DNA from: an uncultured Collinsella sp.
GTDB lineage: Bacteria; Actinomycetota; Coriobacteriia; Coriobacteriales; Coriobacteriaceae
Direction of reading: 5' to 3'
Length of the DNA: 55,836 nucleotides
NCBI GenBank assembly: GCA_900542905.1
Contig: UQPF01000016.1
Coordinates: 1-55,836 of the forward strand
Shown here in pieces: positions 1 to 7,833 of the stretch; positions within the stretch are counted from its first letter, which is position 1; every line of letters begins with the position of its first letter. The notes under the pieces are model-generated. The model was not told where the DNA came from and did not search any database. It saw only the letters and a program-made list of their open reading frames with translations. Made by a program: the position numbers and the translations under genes.

Positions 1-726
1 CGGCGTTCCTTCGCGCGTTCATTTTTTCTTTGGTCGGAAAACAACGATACGCGAGGCGCGCCGCCGCTGCTAGGCGGGCAATTTTACCGGGCGGCTAACC
101 CACACAAACCCCCGAAGAGCCCCTTTTCGGTCGAGGCCTTTGTCAACGTGGTCGAGCGCTGCCGCGACAGCAAGTTCGAGTTCATCATGCGCGAGACTAC
201 CACATCGCAGATCATCGATGACGTCCGCGCGTTTCGCAGCGACATCGGCATCCTGTATCTGGACGACTTTAACGCCCGTGTTCTGCAGAAGGCTTTTGCC
301 GATGCGCGCGCGAGCTTCCATCCCCTATTCGACGCGACGGTCCACGTCTTCGTTAGCGAGCGCCACCCGCTTGCCCGCCGCCCGCAGCTGTCCCTTGCCG
401 ACCTCACACCCTATACGCGCTACAGCTTTGAGCAGGGAACCTCAAACTCCTTCTATTACGCCGAGGAACCTTTTAGCTATATCCCTTGCGACCGCAACAT
501 ACGAATCTCGGACCGCGGAACACTTACTAACTTACTTATCACGTCGAACGGTTACACCCTGTCGACCGGTGTCCTCTCCAATGAAATGCAATGGGGTATG
601 GCATCGATCCCGTTAGCAGACGCCCCAACGATGCACGTAGGCTATATCATGCACGACGAGTGCAAGCCCTCTCCCCTCTTGCAGCAATACCTCGACGAGC
701 TCAACCGCATCATCCATGCCAACTAA
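1..726 (+). CDS. LysR-family transcriptional regulator, C-terminal part (5' end cut)
   Basis: The reading frame is open from base 1 to the TAA at 724-726, so the N-terminal DNA-binding half lies outside the window. From about base 130 the protein reads as a LysR effector-binding domain: an opening AFVNVVERCRDSKFEF stretch, a RAFRSDIGILYL segment typical of the first Rossmann lobe (the I-G-I-L-Y/F motif), FVSERHPLA at the hinge, and a C-terminal LLQQYLDELNRII helix. Such proteins are usually cytoplasmic, sense a small ligand and regulate a divergent neighbour, which is not visible here. The first roughly 40 codons do not look like the LysR linker and may mark a sequence junction. The family call is firm for the C-terminal domain; the target and ligand cannot be told. 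Confidence 0.75.
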   Translation, partial: RRSFARSFFLWSENNDTRGAPPLLGGQFYRAANPHKPPKSPFSVEAFVNVVERCRDSKFEFIMRETTTSQIIDDVRAFRSDIGILYLDDFNARVLQKAFADARASFHPLFDATVHVFVSERHPLARRPQLSLADLTPYTRYSFEQGTSNSFYYAEEPFSYIPCDRNIRISDRGTLTNLLITSNGYTLSTGVLSNEMQWGMASIPLADAPTMHVGYIMHDECKPSPLLQQYLDELNRIIHAN

Positions 727-781
727 CTGTCGGAAGACGGGATAGAAATCGTAGATTGCTAGCCCCCGGCGGGCATGGCGC

Positions 782-787
782 TACAAT
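782..787 (+). promoter_or_regulatory. Possible -10 element of rnhA
   Basis: TACAAT lies 39 bases before the rnhA GTG start. A TTGCTA at 756-761 is the best upstream hexamer but the 20-base spacing is long, so only the -10 is supported. Confidence 0.3.
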
Positions 788-825
788 GGTCACTCACACG
801 AAACGTACCCAACGAAAGGAAGCCC

Positions 826-1311
826 GTGAAGGTCATCATCTATACCGACGGCTCGGCCCGATCAAATCCGGGACGCGGCGGCTACGGCGCCGTGCTCAAA
901 TACACCAACCCCGCCGGCAAGACCTTCACCTCCGAGCTTTCGCGCGGTTACGCCAAGACCACCAACAACCGCATGGAGCTCATGGCGGTCATCGTGGCGC
1001 TCGAGGCACTTAACCGCCCCTGCGAGGTCGAGGTCCATTCCGATTCGCAGTACGTCGTTAACGCCTTCAACAAACACTGGATTGACGGCTGGAAAAAACG
1101 AGGCTGGAGGACCGCCAACAAGCAGCCTGTCAAGAACCGCGATCTGTGGGAGCGCCTGCTCACCGCAAAGAGCAAACACAAAGTGGAGTTCATCTGGGTT
1201 AAGGGCCACGCCGGCCATGAGCTCAATGAGCGCTGCGACGAGCTTGCCACCACGGCGGCCGACGGCAGCAACCTCGATATCGACGCCGGCTTTAACGAGA
1301 GCGACCTGTAA
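826..1311 (+). CDS. rnhA: Ribonuclease HI
   Basis: Type 1 RNase H, which cuts the RNA strand of RNA-DNA hybrids, for example R-loops and Okazaki primers. All four catalytic acids are visible in order: D in YTDGS, E in NNRMEL, D in HSDSQYVV and D in ERCDELA; the WVKGHAGHELNE segment carries the conserved His. At 161 residues it has the normal length of bacterial RNase HI. An upstream ATG at 775 is in frame, but the GTG at 826 is preferred: it follows an AAAGGAAG ribosome site and puts the VKVIIYTDGS strand at the N-terminus, as in the family. It stands alone between a LysR gene and an oxidoreductase on the same strand. Confidence 0.95.
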   Translation: MKVIIYTDGSARSNPGRGGYGAVLKYTNPAGKTFTSELSRGYAKTTNNRMELMAVIVALEALNRPCEVEVHSDSQYVVNAFNKHWIDGWKKRGWRTANKQPVKNRDLWERLLTAKSKHKVEFIWVKGHAGHELNERCDELATTAADGSNLDIDAGFNESDL

Positions 1312-1384
1312 CGGCGTTTTCGCACGCTTTTGTGTCCTCCCGCGCTACACTCGTCCTGTAAGCCAAACAACGCAAGGGGGACAC

Positions 1385-2491
1385 ATGTTGCGTATCGCAA
1401 CCATCGGCACATCCATGATTACCGACGACTTTATCCAGGTCGTCAACGCCAACGACCAAGCCGCGTTTGTGGGCACGCTTTCACGCGACGCCAATCGCGG
1501 TACTGCCTTTACCGCCGAGCGCGGTGGTGAGCGAAACTTTACGTCACTCGATGAGCTTGCGGTAGCCGCCGACGTCGACGCCGTCTATATCGGCAGCCCT
1601 AACGCACTTCACTACGAGCAGGCCCTTGCCTGCATCGCCGGTGGCAAGCACGTCATCGTCGAGAAACCCTTCTGCGCCACCGAAGCGCAGGCGCTGGAAG
1701 TCTTCCGCGCTGCCGAGGCAGCAGGTGTCGTGGCCCTCGAAGCCATGCGTCCCCTCCACGATCCCGCCTTCCACGCCATCGAGGACGCCCTGGGCGAGAT
1801 CGCCCCCATCCGCCGCGCCTCATTGCGCTTTGGCAAGTATTCCTCGCGCTACAACGAGATTCTCGCGGGACGCGCCACCAATATCTTCGACTGCAATATG
1901 GCATCGGGTTCCCTCATGGACATTGGCGTCTACGCCGTCGAGCCCATGGTCGAGATTTTCGGCATGCCCTCCGGCCTTACGAGCATGACTACTCTGCTCG
2001 ACCCCACCACGCGACAGCTCACGCACGGCCCCATCGACGGCTGCGGTTCCATCCTCGCCAGCTATGGCGGAGGCCGCATCTCCGTCGAGCTCGCGCACTC
2101 CAAAATTACGAATGACCTACTGCCCTCGCAGATCGAAGGCGAGCGTGGCACTATCCAGATTGACCATCTGTCAACGCCCCGCAACGTCCGCATCGACTAT
2201 CGCGGCGACGTCGTACGCGGCTCGGCGACCGAGGCGCCGCGCGAACAGGGCGACAACGGCCGCGTGCTCGACCTGCCCAAATCGAGCAACACCATGGAAT
2301 ACGAACTCACAGACTTTATCACCGCCATCGGCGGCATCGATAACGTCAAGGAAGAGATTTGGGAGACCCCGGCGGGACGCCACGAGCTTGGCCACTACCG
2401 CGATGTCACGCTCGTCTCACTACGCATCATGGATGCCGTGCGTCAGCAGGCCGGCATAACCTTCCCGGCCGACGCAGGCAAGCAGGCATAG
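1385..2491 (+). CDS. Gfo/Idh/MocA-family NAD(P)-dependent oxidoreductase
   Basis: A 368-residue member of the Gfo/Idh/MocA family. The N-terminal Rossmann fold starts MLRIATIGTSMI, somewhat degenerate against GxGxxG. The family signature EKPF (residues 94-97 region, GGKHVIVEKPFC) supplies the conserved Lys of the active site, and the C-terminal beta-sheet domain includes the MDIGVYAVEP motif. These enzymes oxidise or reduce sugars, inositols or diols with NAD(P); the substrate cannot be named from sequence. The ATG at 1385 follows AAGGGGGAC; the longer frame back to 1082 overlaps rnhA and is rejected. The next gene starts two bases after its stop, so the two are cotranscribed. Confidence 0.9.
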   Translation: MLRIATIGTSMITDDFIQVVNANDQAAFVGTLSRDANRGTAFTAERGGERNFTSLDELAVAADVDAVYIGSPNALHYEQALACIAGGKHVIVEKPFCATEAQALEVFRAAEAAGVVALEAMRPLHDPAFHAIEDALGEIAPIRRASLRFGKYSSRYNEILAGRATNIFDCNMASGSLMDIGVYAVEPMVEIFGMPSGLTSMTTLLDPTTRQLTHGPIDGCGSILASYGGGRISVELAHSKITNDLLPSQIEGERGTIQIDHLSTPRNVRIDYRGDVVRGSATEAPREQGDNGRVLDLPKSSNTMEYELTDFITAIGGIDNVKEEIWETPAGRHELGHYRDVTLVSLRIMDAVRQQAGITFPADAGKQA

Positions 2492-2493
2492 CG

Positions 2494-2904
2494 ATGGGCC
2501 TCTTCGATACGTTCTTCTCCAGCGTCACCGGCGGCAGTCGAGAGCCTCAAAAACCGTCAAACGTCGAGCTCGAGCTGCGCCGCAGGCTTACCGTGCTTGC
2601 AAGCGACGAGGCCACTCAAGACACTCCCCTGCGTTATTTCCTGCGCTGGGCGGGGCAAGTCCAAGGCGTTGGTTTTCGCTTTACCAACACCAACCTCGCG
2701 CAGGCACGCGCACTCACCGGCTGGGTGCGTAACATGGAAGACGGCTCAGTCGAGATGGAGATACAGGGAGCTCCGGCAGACATCCTATCTCATCTCGAGG
2801 CACTTCATGCCTCCTACGAGCGCATGGGAACGCGTTTTCGCCTTGTAGATGCCCAGGCCCGAGCCCCACTTGCCAATGAAGACGGTTTCAGTCCTCATTA
2901 TTAG
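2494..2904 (+). CDS. acyP: Acylphosphatase
   Basis: Hydrolyses acyl-phosphates such as acetyl- or carbamoyl-phosphate. The core domain of about 90 residues lies at the C-terminal side: GQVQGVGFRF holds the catalytic Arg and GWVRNMEDGSVEMEIQG the catalytic Asn region, followed by the expected ILSHLEAL helix. The protein is 136 residues, longer than the family's usual 90-100, because of an N-terminal extension of about 45 residues (MGLFDTFFSSVTGG...) with no recognised domain. The start at 2494 sits two bases after the oxidoreductase stop, which implies translational coupling. Confidence 0.85.
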   Translation: MGLFDTFFSSVTGGSREPQKPSNVELELRRRLTVLASDEATQDTPLRYFLRWAGQVQGVGFRFTNTNLAQARALTGWVRNMEDGSVEMEIQGAPADILSHLEALHASYERMGTRFRLVDAQARAPLANEDGFSPHY

Positions 2905-2965
2905 TATTGTGTGCTAAATACGGTATCATTTACCTACGACCGTTGATAGAAAAGAGGCGAGGCGC

Positions 2966-3346
2966 ATGGCGGTGCAAAGAAGGAATACCAAGCAGCGAAA
3001 GCTGGTTCTTGACGCCGTGCGCCAAAGCTACAACCATCCCACCGCCGACGAAATCTACAACGTCGCGCGCGCGCAGGATGACAAAATCAGCCGCGGTACG
3101 GTCTACCGCAACCTCAATCTCTTGGCCGACGCCGGCGAGATCCTCTCCATCAAGACGCCGGGCGGCAGCCGCTTCGATCGCACGATCGAGCCGCACGCAC
3201 ATATCATCTGCACCTCATGCAGCCGCGTCATCGACGTACCGCTCCCCTTCGATGCCCAGCTCGACGCCAAAGCGTCCGAGCAAATCGGCTGGCACGTCAC
3301 GTCGCACTACACCATCTTCGAGGGTCTCTGCCCCGACTGCCGGTAG
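2966..3346 (+). CDS. Fur-family metalloregulator, PerR-like
   Basis: A 126-residue Fur-family repressor. The N-terminal winged helix (NTKQRKLVLDAV ... HPTADEIYNVAR ... ISRGTVYRNLNLLADAGEI) is the DNA-reading part; the C-terminal dimer domain has PHAHIICTSCSRVIDV and a terminal CPDC, which together give the two CxxC pairs of the structural zinc site. The absence of a His-rich stretch and the small size fit PerR better than Fur or Zur, but this is an inference. PerR proteins sense peroxide through Fe-catalysed His oxidation and derepress catalase, rubrerythrin and similar genes. It has its own upstream gap with a TATCAT hexamer near 2925. Confidence 0.88.
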   Translation: MAVQRRNTKQRKLVLDAVRQSYNHPTADEIYNVARAQDDKISRGTVYRNLNLLADAGEILSIKTPGGSRFDRTIEPHAHIICTSCSRVIDVPLPFDAQLDAKASEQIGWHVTSHYTIFEGLCPDCR

Positions 3347-3423
3347 ATGTTTGGAACATGCCTTAAAATCCACCTTTCCGCACTTTGCAGCAAAAAGTAG
3401 ATTCCTAGACATGTCCCAAATGT

Positions 3424-4221
3424 CTACTCAGCAAGTAGACGACGCAGCTCTTCTTCGACCGTGCGCACGTAGCGGACGCGGTCGTTAATGCCACGCATAG
3501 AGGGGTTGCAGCTCTCCATCAGATAGGGATGGCCCACGACGTTGAGCATGTCGCGATCGTTCTCATTGTCGCCAAACGCCATCATCTCATCGGGCGAAAT
3601 ACCCAGGGCACGACCGTAATCGGCAAGCGCGGAGCCCTTGCCCGAACCGAAACCGATAAAGTCCGTCCATTCGGTTCCCGACGTCATCACGTCAACACGG
3701 TCGCTAAAGAGGCGCTCAAAATACTCCAGGGCCGCCGGCTGATCCACCTCGGGCGTCTGGAAGGCAATCTTAATGACGTCCTCGTCGATGTCCTCGGGGC
3801 GGGCGACCACCGCCACATCGCAGTGGACCTCATAGCGCAAATGATCGACGAACGCATCGTTGCCGCTCATGGTGTAGAGGTGTCCCTCACACGAAAGGGT
3901 CACGTCGGCATGGGGATACGCAACCACGGCATTCGCGATATCCATAGCAAGGCTACGCTCCATGGAACGCTTGACAACGGCACGTCCCTCGCTCATCACC
4001 AGGGCTCCGTTTTCGCATACATAGGCGAGCTCATCGGCCACCGGGGCAAACAGGTAGCGCAAGCTCGCATATTGACGGCCGCTCGCCGGCATAAACACGA
4101 TACCGCGACGATGCAGCTCATCGATGAGCTCAAAGGCCTCGGAACGCGGCTCGCGCTCCCCCGGATGCAGCAACGTGCCGTCCAAATCGCATGCAATCAG
4201 CTTGATTCCTTCAAGACCCAT
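3424..4221 (-). CDS. HAD-superfamily Cof-type phosphatase
   Basis: Cof/YidA-type phosphatase of about 265 residues. Motif I is ACDLDGTLLH, with the nucleophile Asp and the second Asp; motif II is PASGRQYASL; motif IV is FGDNENDRDML; a conserved Lys stands in GSGKGSALADYGR. Subclass C2 cap proteins of this kind hydrolyse sugar phosphates, pyridoxal phosphate or FMN; the substrate is unknown. The ATG at 4221 is chosen because GGGGGAG lies six bases upstream; an in-frame GTG at 4233 has no ribosome site. It is convergent with the PerR-like gene and separated from the slyD operon by a perfect 14-bp stem. Confidence 0.88.
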   Translation of the reverse strand: MGLEGIKLIACDLDGTLLHPGEREPRSEAFELIDELHRRGIVFMPASGRQYASLRYLFAPVADELAYVCENGALVMSEGRAVVKRSMERSLAMDIANAVVAYPHADVTLSCEGHLYTMSGNDAFVDHLRYEVHCDVAVVARPEDIDEDVIKIAFQTPEVDQPAALEYFERLFSDRVDVMTSGTEWTDFIGFGSGKGSALADYGRALGISPDEMMAFGDNENDRDMLNVVGHPYLMESCNPSMRGINDRVRYVRTVEEELRRLLAE

Positions 4222-4250
4222 ATGCTCCCCCACAGCATCTCATCAACAGA

Positions 4251-4289
4251 AAGGCGGACTTTGAATAGTTGTCTCTCAAAGTCCGCCTT
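4251..4289 (-). terminator. Hairpin after the UreE-like gene
   Basis: Perfect 14-bp stem (4251-4264 with 4276-4289) around an 11-base loop, located 14 bases after the UreE-like stop on the minus strand. The following sequence is only weakly T-rich. Confidence 0.7.
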
Positions 4290-4302
4290 ACTTATACGCA
4301 CG

Positions 4303-4881
4303 TTAACCGCGCGCCTTCTTTACGATCGTAAAGTCTGGTGCCATACTCACAACGGCATCCGCCGCACTCGACGCAAAGCGCCGGTCCGAATCGAGTTCAC
4401 GGGTAACCGTCGAGAGCCGAACGCCCTCGACGCCCCGGAGCATGCGGCCCAAAACAGGCTGCACCGGCGTATACATGCGCACGGTATACTCGTCCGAATC
4501 GCCTCGAAAAAGCGGCGCATGCATATTGCCGATCTCCCAGCACGCATGCGCGAGCGCAATCGGGTCCATGCGGTCAACTTCGACCAAATAAACCTCGGCG
4601 CTGCGCAGGCGCACGACAACCGCCACGGGCACCACGCCCGAACGGTCGACGGCGAGCACGTCGCCGTCGACAAAACGACCGCCGTCGGCAGTATCCAGCC
4701 GAACATCGACCGTGCGCCCCAGCTCCGTCACGCCCACAAACGCGCATACATCAGCCTGGTCCCAATCGAGCAGTAGCTCGTCAACTTCAAAGACGCCGCC
4801 CAGCTTCCGGCGAAGCAGAAGTTCATAGGACGGATCGTTGAGATTTCCCAAGCATGTCGTCGAAACCAAGCGCTCAGGCAT
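4303..4881 (-). CDS. UreE-like protein, orphan (no urease genes nearby)
   Basis: A 192-residue protein. The segment DPIALAHACWEIGNMHAPLF (about residues 106-125) followed by PVLGRMLRGVEGV closely resembles the core of UreE, the nickel-delivering urease chaperone, where the family reads LAHACxxLGNRHxPLQ and HVLDDMLRxFG. The interface His (H121 here) is kept, but the peripheral His-Asp-His ligand group expected about 14 residues later is replaced by V-Q-P (MYTPVQPVL). The N-terminal half is poorly conserved. No urease gene lies in the window. It starts four bases after the slyD stop and ends before a strong hairpin, so the two genes form a transcription unit. A metal-handling or maturation role is possible; the function is unproven. 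Confidence 0.55.
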   Translation of the reverse strand: MPERLVSTTCLGNLNDPSYELLLRRKLGGVFEVDELLLDWDQADVCAFVGVTELGRTVDVRLDTADGGRFVDGDVLAVDRSGVVPVAVVVRLRSAEVYLVEVDRMDPIALAHACWEIGNMHAPLFRGDSDEYTVRMYTPVQPVLGRMLRGVEGVRLSTVTRELDSDRRFASSAADAVVSMAPDFTIVKKARG

Positions 4882-4884
4882 GCT

Positions 4885-5313
4885 CTAACCCTCGACCTCG
4901 ACGAGCTCGATATCAAAGTTGAGGTCCTTGCCGGCAAGCTCGTGGTTGGCATCGAGCGTCACAGCCTCGGGCGTTACGTCGATGACGACGGCGGGGACAG
5001 GCATGCCGCTCGGCGTGGACAGGAAGAGCTTCATGCCCTTCTCGATCTGCTCGATGTTGGGAACCTGCTCGGCCGGGAAGGTAATAACCATCTCGGGATT
5101 GTGCTCGCCGTAGGCATCGGCAGCCGGGATATGCACGGTCTTCTTCTCGCCCATCTGCATGTCGACAACAGCGGCGTCGAAGCCCTTGATCATCTGACCG
5201 GCGCCGCAGGTGAACTCCAGCGGCTCGCCGCGATCGTAGGAGCTATCGAACTGCGTGCCGTCGTCGAGCGTGCCGCGATAATGAGTCTTGACCTTCTTGC
5301 CCTGGTTGGACAT
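4885..5313 (-). CDS. slyD: SlyD-like FKBP-type peptidyl-prolyl cis-trans isomerase
   Basis: A 142-residue FKBP with the insert-in-flap chaperone domain: THYRGTLDDGTQFDSS, then GAGQMIKGFDAAVVDMQMGEKK, the insert around AYGEHNPEMVITF, and the closing NHELAGKDLNFDIELVEVE that is diagnostic of the SlyD type. It catalyses proline isomerisation and holds unfolded chains; E. coli SlyD also delivers nickel to hydrogenase, using a His-rich tail. That tail is absent here: the protein ends right after ELVEVEG. The start at 5313 follows CACGGAGGTTACC; a longer frame to 5343 has no ribosome site. It is first in an operon with a UreE-like gene, another nickel-associated fold. Confidence 0.92.
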   Translation of the reverse strand: MSNQGKKVKTHYRGTLDDGTQFDSSYDRGEPLEFTCGAGQMIKGFDAAVVDMQMGEKKTVHIPAADAYGEHNPEMVITFPAEQVPNIEQIEKGMKLFLSTPSGMPVPAVVIDVTPEAVTLDANHELAGKDLNFDIELVEVEG

Positions 5314-5433
5314 GGTAACCTCCGTGATAAGGGCGGCGCACAACGCGGGCCGCCGTGAACATATGGCGCTAACTATACCCTAGTCATACAATTCAATGAC
5401 AGTTTGCAAAGAAACGCTGCAACCGGAGGAACC

Positions 5434-6447
5434 ATGGCATATCCCGTATTTGACCTACACTGCGACACCGCCGACCGCATCGGCTGGGCCACGCTCGATC
5501 TCGACCTGCGCTTTACCGCCGGCACCGACGGTTATTTCCCCGGCGACGAAACGCATCCGCAAGATTTCGACCTCATCGAGGGCAACGCCTGCGCCATCTC
5601 GCTCGCAAAGATCGGCAACACGCCATGGGCACAGTGCTTCGCCACGTTTGTCCCCGATGAGATTCCCACCGCCCACGCCGCGCGCTTCCAGGCGCAGATC
5701 ATGGCGCATATGAGCGGCCAGGCAATGCTCAACCACGACCGCATGGTCAACGTACGCAGCGCGGCAGACATTCGCCCCGCGCTCAAAGACGGCAAGGTCG
5801 CCTGCATCCACACCATCGAAAACGCCACGTTCTTTGCCGAGGACCCCGCGCTGATCGAGGTGCTCAAGAGCTTGGGCGTACTCATGTCATCGCTCAGCTG
5901 GAATGCGCAGGGACCGCTCGCGAGCGGACACGATACCCACGCCGGCCTCACCGCCGCCGGCATCGAGGCACTTACGCAGATGGAGCACGCCGGCATGGTG
6001 CTTGACGTCTCCCACCTCAACGATGAGTGCTTTGACGAGGTTGTCGCCCACGCCACACGTCCCTTCGTCGCCAGCCACTCCAACTCTCGTGCAGTTTGCG
6101 GCGTTAAGCGCAACCTCACCGACGACCAGTTCCGCACCATTCGCGACATGGGTGGCATCGTCGGCCTCAACTACTGCAGCGAGTTCCTTTCCAACGACGC
6201 AACCGACAAGACAGCCGCAGACGTCACCTTCGACCAGCTGGCGGCACATATCGAGCACTGGCTCGACCTGGGCGGCGAGGACGTCATCGCGCTCGGCGGC
6301 GACTGGGACGGTGCCACGGTGCCCGCCTTCCTCTCCGATGCCAGCAAGATGCCCGAGTTCCAGAACATGCTCTCCAAGCACTTTGGCAAGACCGTGATGC
6401 AGAAGCTCTGCAGCGATAATGCCCTTGCCTTCTTTGAGCGTTATTAA
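5434..6447 (+). CDS. Membrane dipeptidase (renal dipeptidase family, M19)
   Basis: A 337-residue M19 metallodipeptidase. Zinc ligands are recognisable: DLHCDT (His and Asp near the N-terminus), the bridging Glu in ACIHTIEN, then His in LDVSHLND and in VASHSNSR, and the terminal GGDWDG. These enzymes hydrolyse dipeptides, including those with a D-residue at the C-terminal position, and are usually cytoplasmic in bacteria; no signal peptide is seen. The ATG at 5434 follows CCGGAGGAACC; a frame back to 5404 lacks a ribosome site. A perfect 12-bp hairpin follows the stop. The gene is divergent from slyD, with about 120 bases of shared upstream region. Confidence 0.92.
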   Translation: MAYPVFDLHCDTADRIGWATLDLDLRFTAGTDGYFPGDETHPQDFDLIEGNACAISLAKIGNTPWAQCFATFVPDEIPTAHAARFQAQIMAHMSGQAMLNHDRMVNVRSAADIRPALKDGKVACIHTIENATFFAEDPALIEVLKSLGVLMSSLSWNAQGPLASGHDTHAGLTAAGIEALTQMEHAGMVLDVSHLNDECFDEVVAHATRPFVASHSNSRAVCGVKRNLTDDQFRTIRDMGGIVGLNYCSEFLSNDATDKTAADVTFDQLAAHIEHWLDLGGEDVIALGGDWDGATVPAFLSDASKMPEFQNMLSKHFGKTVMQKLCSDNALAFFERY

Positions 6448-6463
6448 TTTCACATCCCCTGAG

Positions 6464-6499
6464 CGGGCCGGCATGCCGAACGGTCGACATGCCGGCCCG
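6464..6499 (+). terminator. Terminator hairpin after the dipeptidase gene
   Basis: Perfect 12-bp GC-rich stem, 6464-6475 with 6488-6499, 17 bases after the stop codon. There is no long T run. The in-frame ATG at 6489 of the next gene sits inside the right arm, which argues against that start. Confidence 0.7.
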
Positions 6500-6521
6500 T
6501 CCCCAATCTGAAGGACCACTT

Positions 6522-7298
6522 TTGACGCAGCAATTTACGCTTTTCCTACCCCAACCGGATGGGACTCCCATCCCCGTCGTCGTTACCAAAAAGCGCGTCA
6601 AAAACTTCAACCTGCGCGTCACATCGAGCGGTGAGGTCCACGCCAGCGCACCGCTCGGCGCCAGCCGCGAGCGTATCGAAGCGTTTGTGAAGCGCAACAG
6701 CGCCTGGATTATCAGCCGGCTTGCCCAGCGCGAGCAACGTCAGGCGACGGCGCGAGAGCCGCTCAGCCCCTCGTCCATCATTGCACTTTGGGGCAAGCCC
6801 ATCACGGTACAAGATGCGCTCGATCACAACTTTAAGTCACCCGCACCGCGGCCCAAACAAGCCACGTTCGCAAGCTTTATGGGTACCGACGAGCCAGACG
6901 AACGTCCGCAGGCCAAGTGGAACGCGCCCCTCGACGGCTTAACGCCCAGTGAGATCCAAGCCCATATTGACCAGCTCTATACGTCCGAAGTCACATCGGC
7001 GCTGCGGGATATGGTGCACGCATACGAAATCGCAATGGGTGTCGCCGTTTCCCGCGTTTCCGTGCGCAGCATGAAAACGCGCTGGGGATCATGCACGCCC
7101 AAAACCGGCGCCATTCGCATCGCACGAGAACTTGCCGCCTACCCCGTCGAGTGCCTTGACATGGTTGTCGCCCACGAGCTCGTCCACTTGCTCGAGCCAA
7201 GCCACAATCAGCGGTTTCACGCCCTGCTCGACACGTACTGCCCCAACAATAGAGCACTGTCCCAGCGGCTCAAGCAGCCACCCATAGAGACATATTAG
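6522..7298 (+). CDS. YgjP-type (DUF45) zinc metallopeptidase
   Basis: A 258-residue protein of the YgjP/DUF45 (WLM/SprT-like) group. Its signatures are NFNLRVTSSGEVHASAP at the N-terminus, RSMKTRWGSCTPKTGAIRI in the middle and the zinc motif DMVVAHELVHLLEPSHNQRFHALL, where HELVH provides two His ligands and Glu the catalytic base. Members are cytoplasmic metallopeptidases of uncertain substrate. A TTG at 6522 is the chosen start: AAGGA stands eight bases before it, while the in-frame ATG at 6489 falls in the terminator stem of the preceding gene. The middle section (about residues 75-140) is a low-conservation insert. It converges with folB seven bases away. Confidence 0.85.
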   Translation: MTQQFTLFLPQPDGTPIPVVVTKKRVKNFNLRVTSSGEVHASAPLGASRERIEAFVKRNSAWIISRLAQREQRQATAREPLSPSSIIALWGKPITVQDALDHNFKSPAPRPKQATFASFMGTDEPDERPQAKWNAPLDGLTPSEIQAHIDQLYTSEVTSALRDMVHAYEIAMGVAVSRVSVRSMKTRWGSCTPKTGAIRIARELAAYPVECLDMVVAHELVHLLEPSHNQRFHALLDTYCPNNRALSQRLKQPPIETY

Positions 7299-7304
7299 AA
7301 CCGG

Positions 7305-7790
7305 TTAGCGCACGCGCTCGATCTCGACACCGCAGCTTGCCAGGGGAAGACCGACGGGCGCCCAAGGCTTATCGAGCTTAACGCGCACGCCAAGCAGCAA
7401 GGGGTAACGACGCAGCAGCATCGAGGCCACACCCTCAGCTGCAGCCTCGATGAGCTTAAACGTATGCTCGCGCAGATAGCCATCGACATCGTGGCACACC
7501 GAGCCATAGTCAATCGAGGCGTCCAGGTTATCGTGCTCCCCCGCTGCACGCAGGTCGGCATAGAGTACCAAGGACACGATGAACTTCTGGCCCAGCGCGT
7601 TCTCTTCGGGATACACGCCGTGGTTGGCAAAGACCTCGAGACCGTCGATAGTAATGCGGTCAGCATGGCGCAGATCGTCATAACTCACGTGGGGCACCGC
7701 CGTTGCGGTGGATATTTCGCCCCTTCCACGGCGGGCGAGCTCGGCGCCTTCAGTCTTGGTTGCATTCTCGGGCAGTTTCTTGTTGCTCAT
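7305..7790 (-). CDS. folB: Dihydroneopterin aldolase
   Basis: FolB converts 7,8-dihydroneopterin to 6-hydroxymethyl-dihydropterin and glycolaldehyde in folate synthesis. The family core starts at about residue 42 with RITIDGLEVFANHGVYPEENALGQKF (substrate-binding and catalytic Glu region), continues through YLREHTFKLIEAAAEGVA, and ends with the active-site Lys region VRVKLDKPWAPVG. An N-terminal extension of about 40 residues has no known domain, making the protein 161 residues instead of the usual 120. The start has an AAGGAG site. It is last in a minus-strand set folE, HD protein, folB, which supports the function; folP and folK are not seen here. Confidence 0.92.
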   Translation of the reverse strand: MSNKKLPENATKTEGAELARRGRGEISTATAVPHVSYDDLRHADRITIDGLEVFANHGVYPEENALGQKFIVSLVLYADLRAAGEHDNLDASIDYGSVCHDVDGYLREHTFKLIEAAAEGVASMLLRRYPLLLGVRVKLDKPWAPVGLPLASCGVEIERVR

Positions 7791-7833
7791 CGCGATCGTC
7801 TCCTTCGTTTAGAACCCCGACCGCGCAAACTAA

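Noticed and set aside
2890..2935. PerR-box autoregulatory site before the Fur-family gene
   Set aside because: The A/T-rich stretch is not symmetric and does not match the TTATAAT-type inverted repeat well enough.
6489..6521. ATG at 6489 as start of the YgjP-type gene
   Set aside because: It lies in the right arm of the preceding terminator hairpin and has no ribosome site; TTG at 6522 has one.
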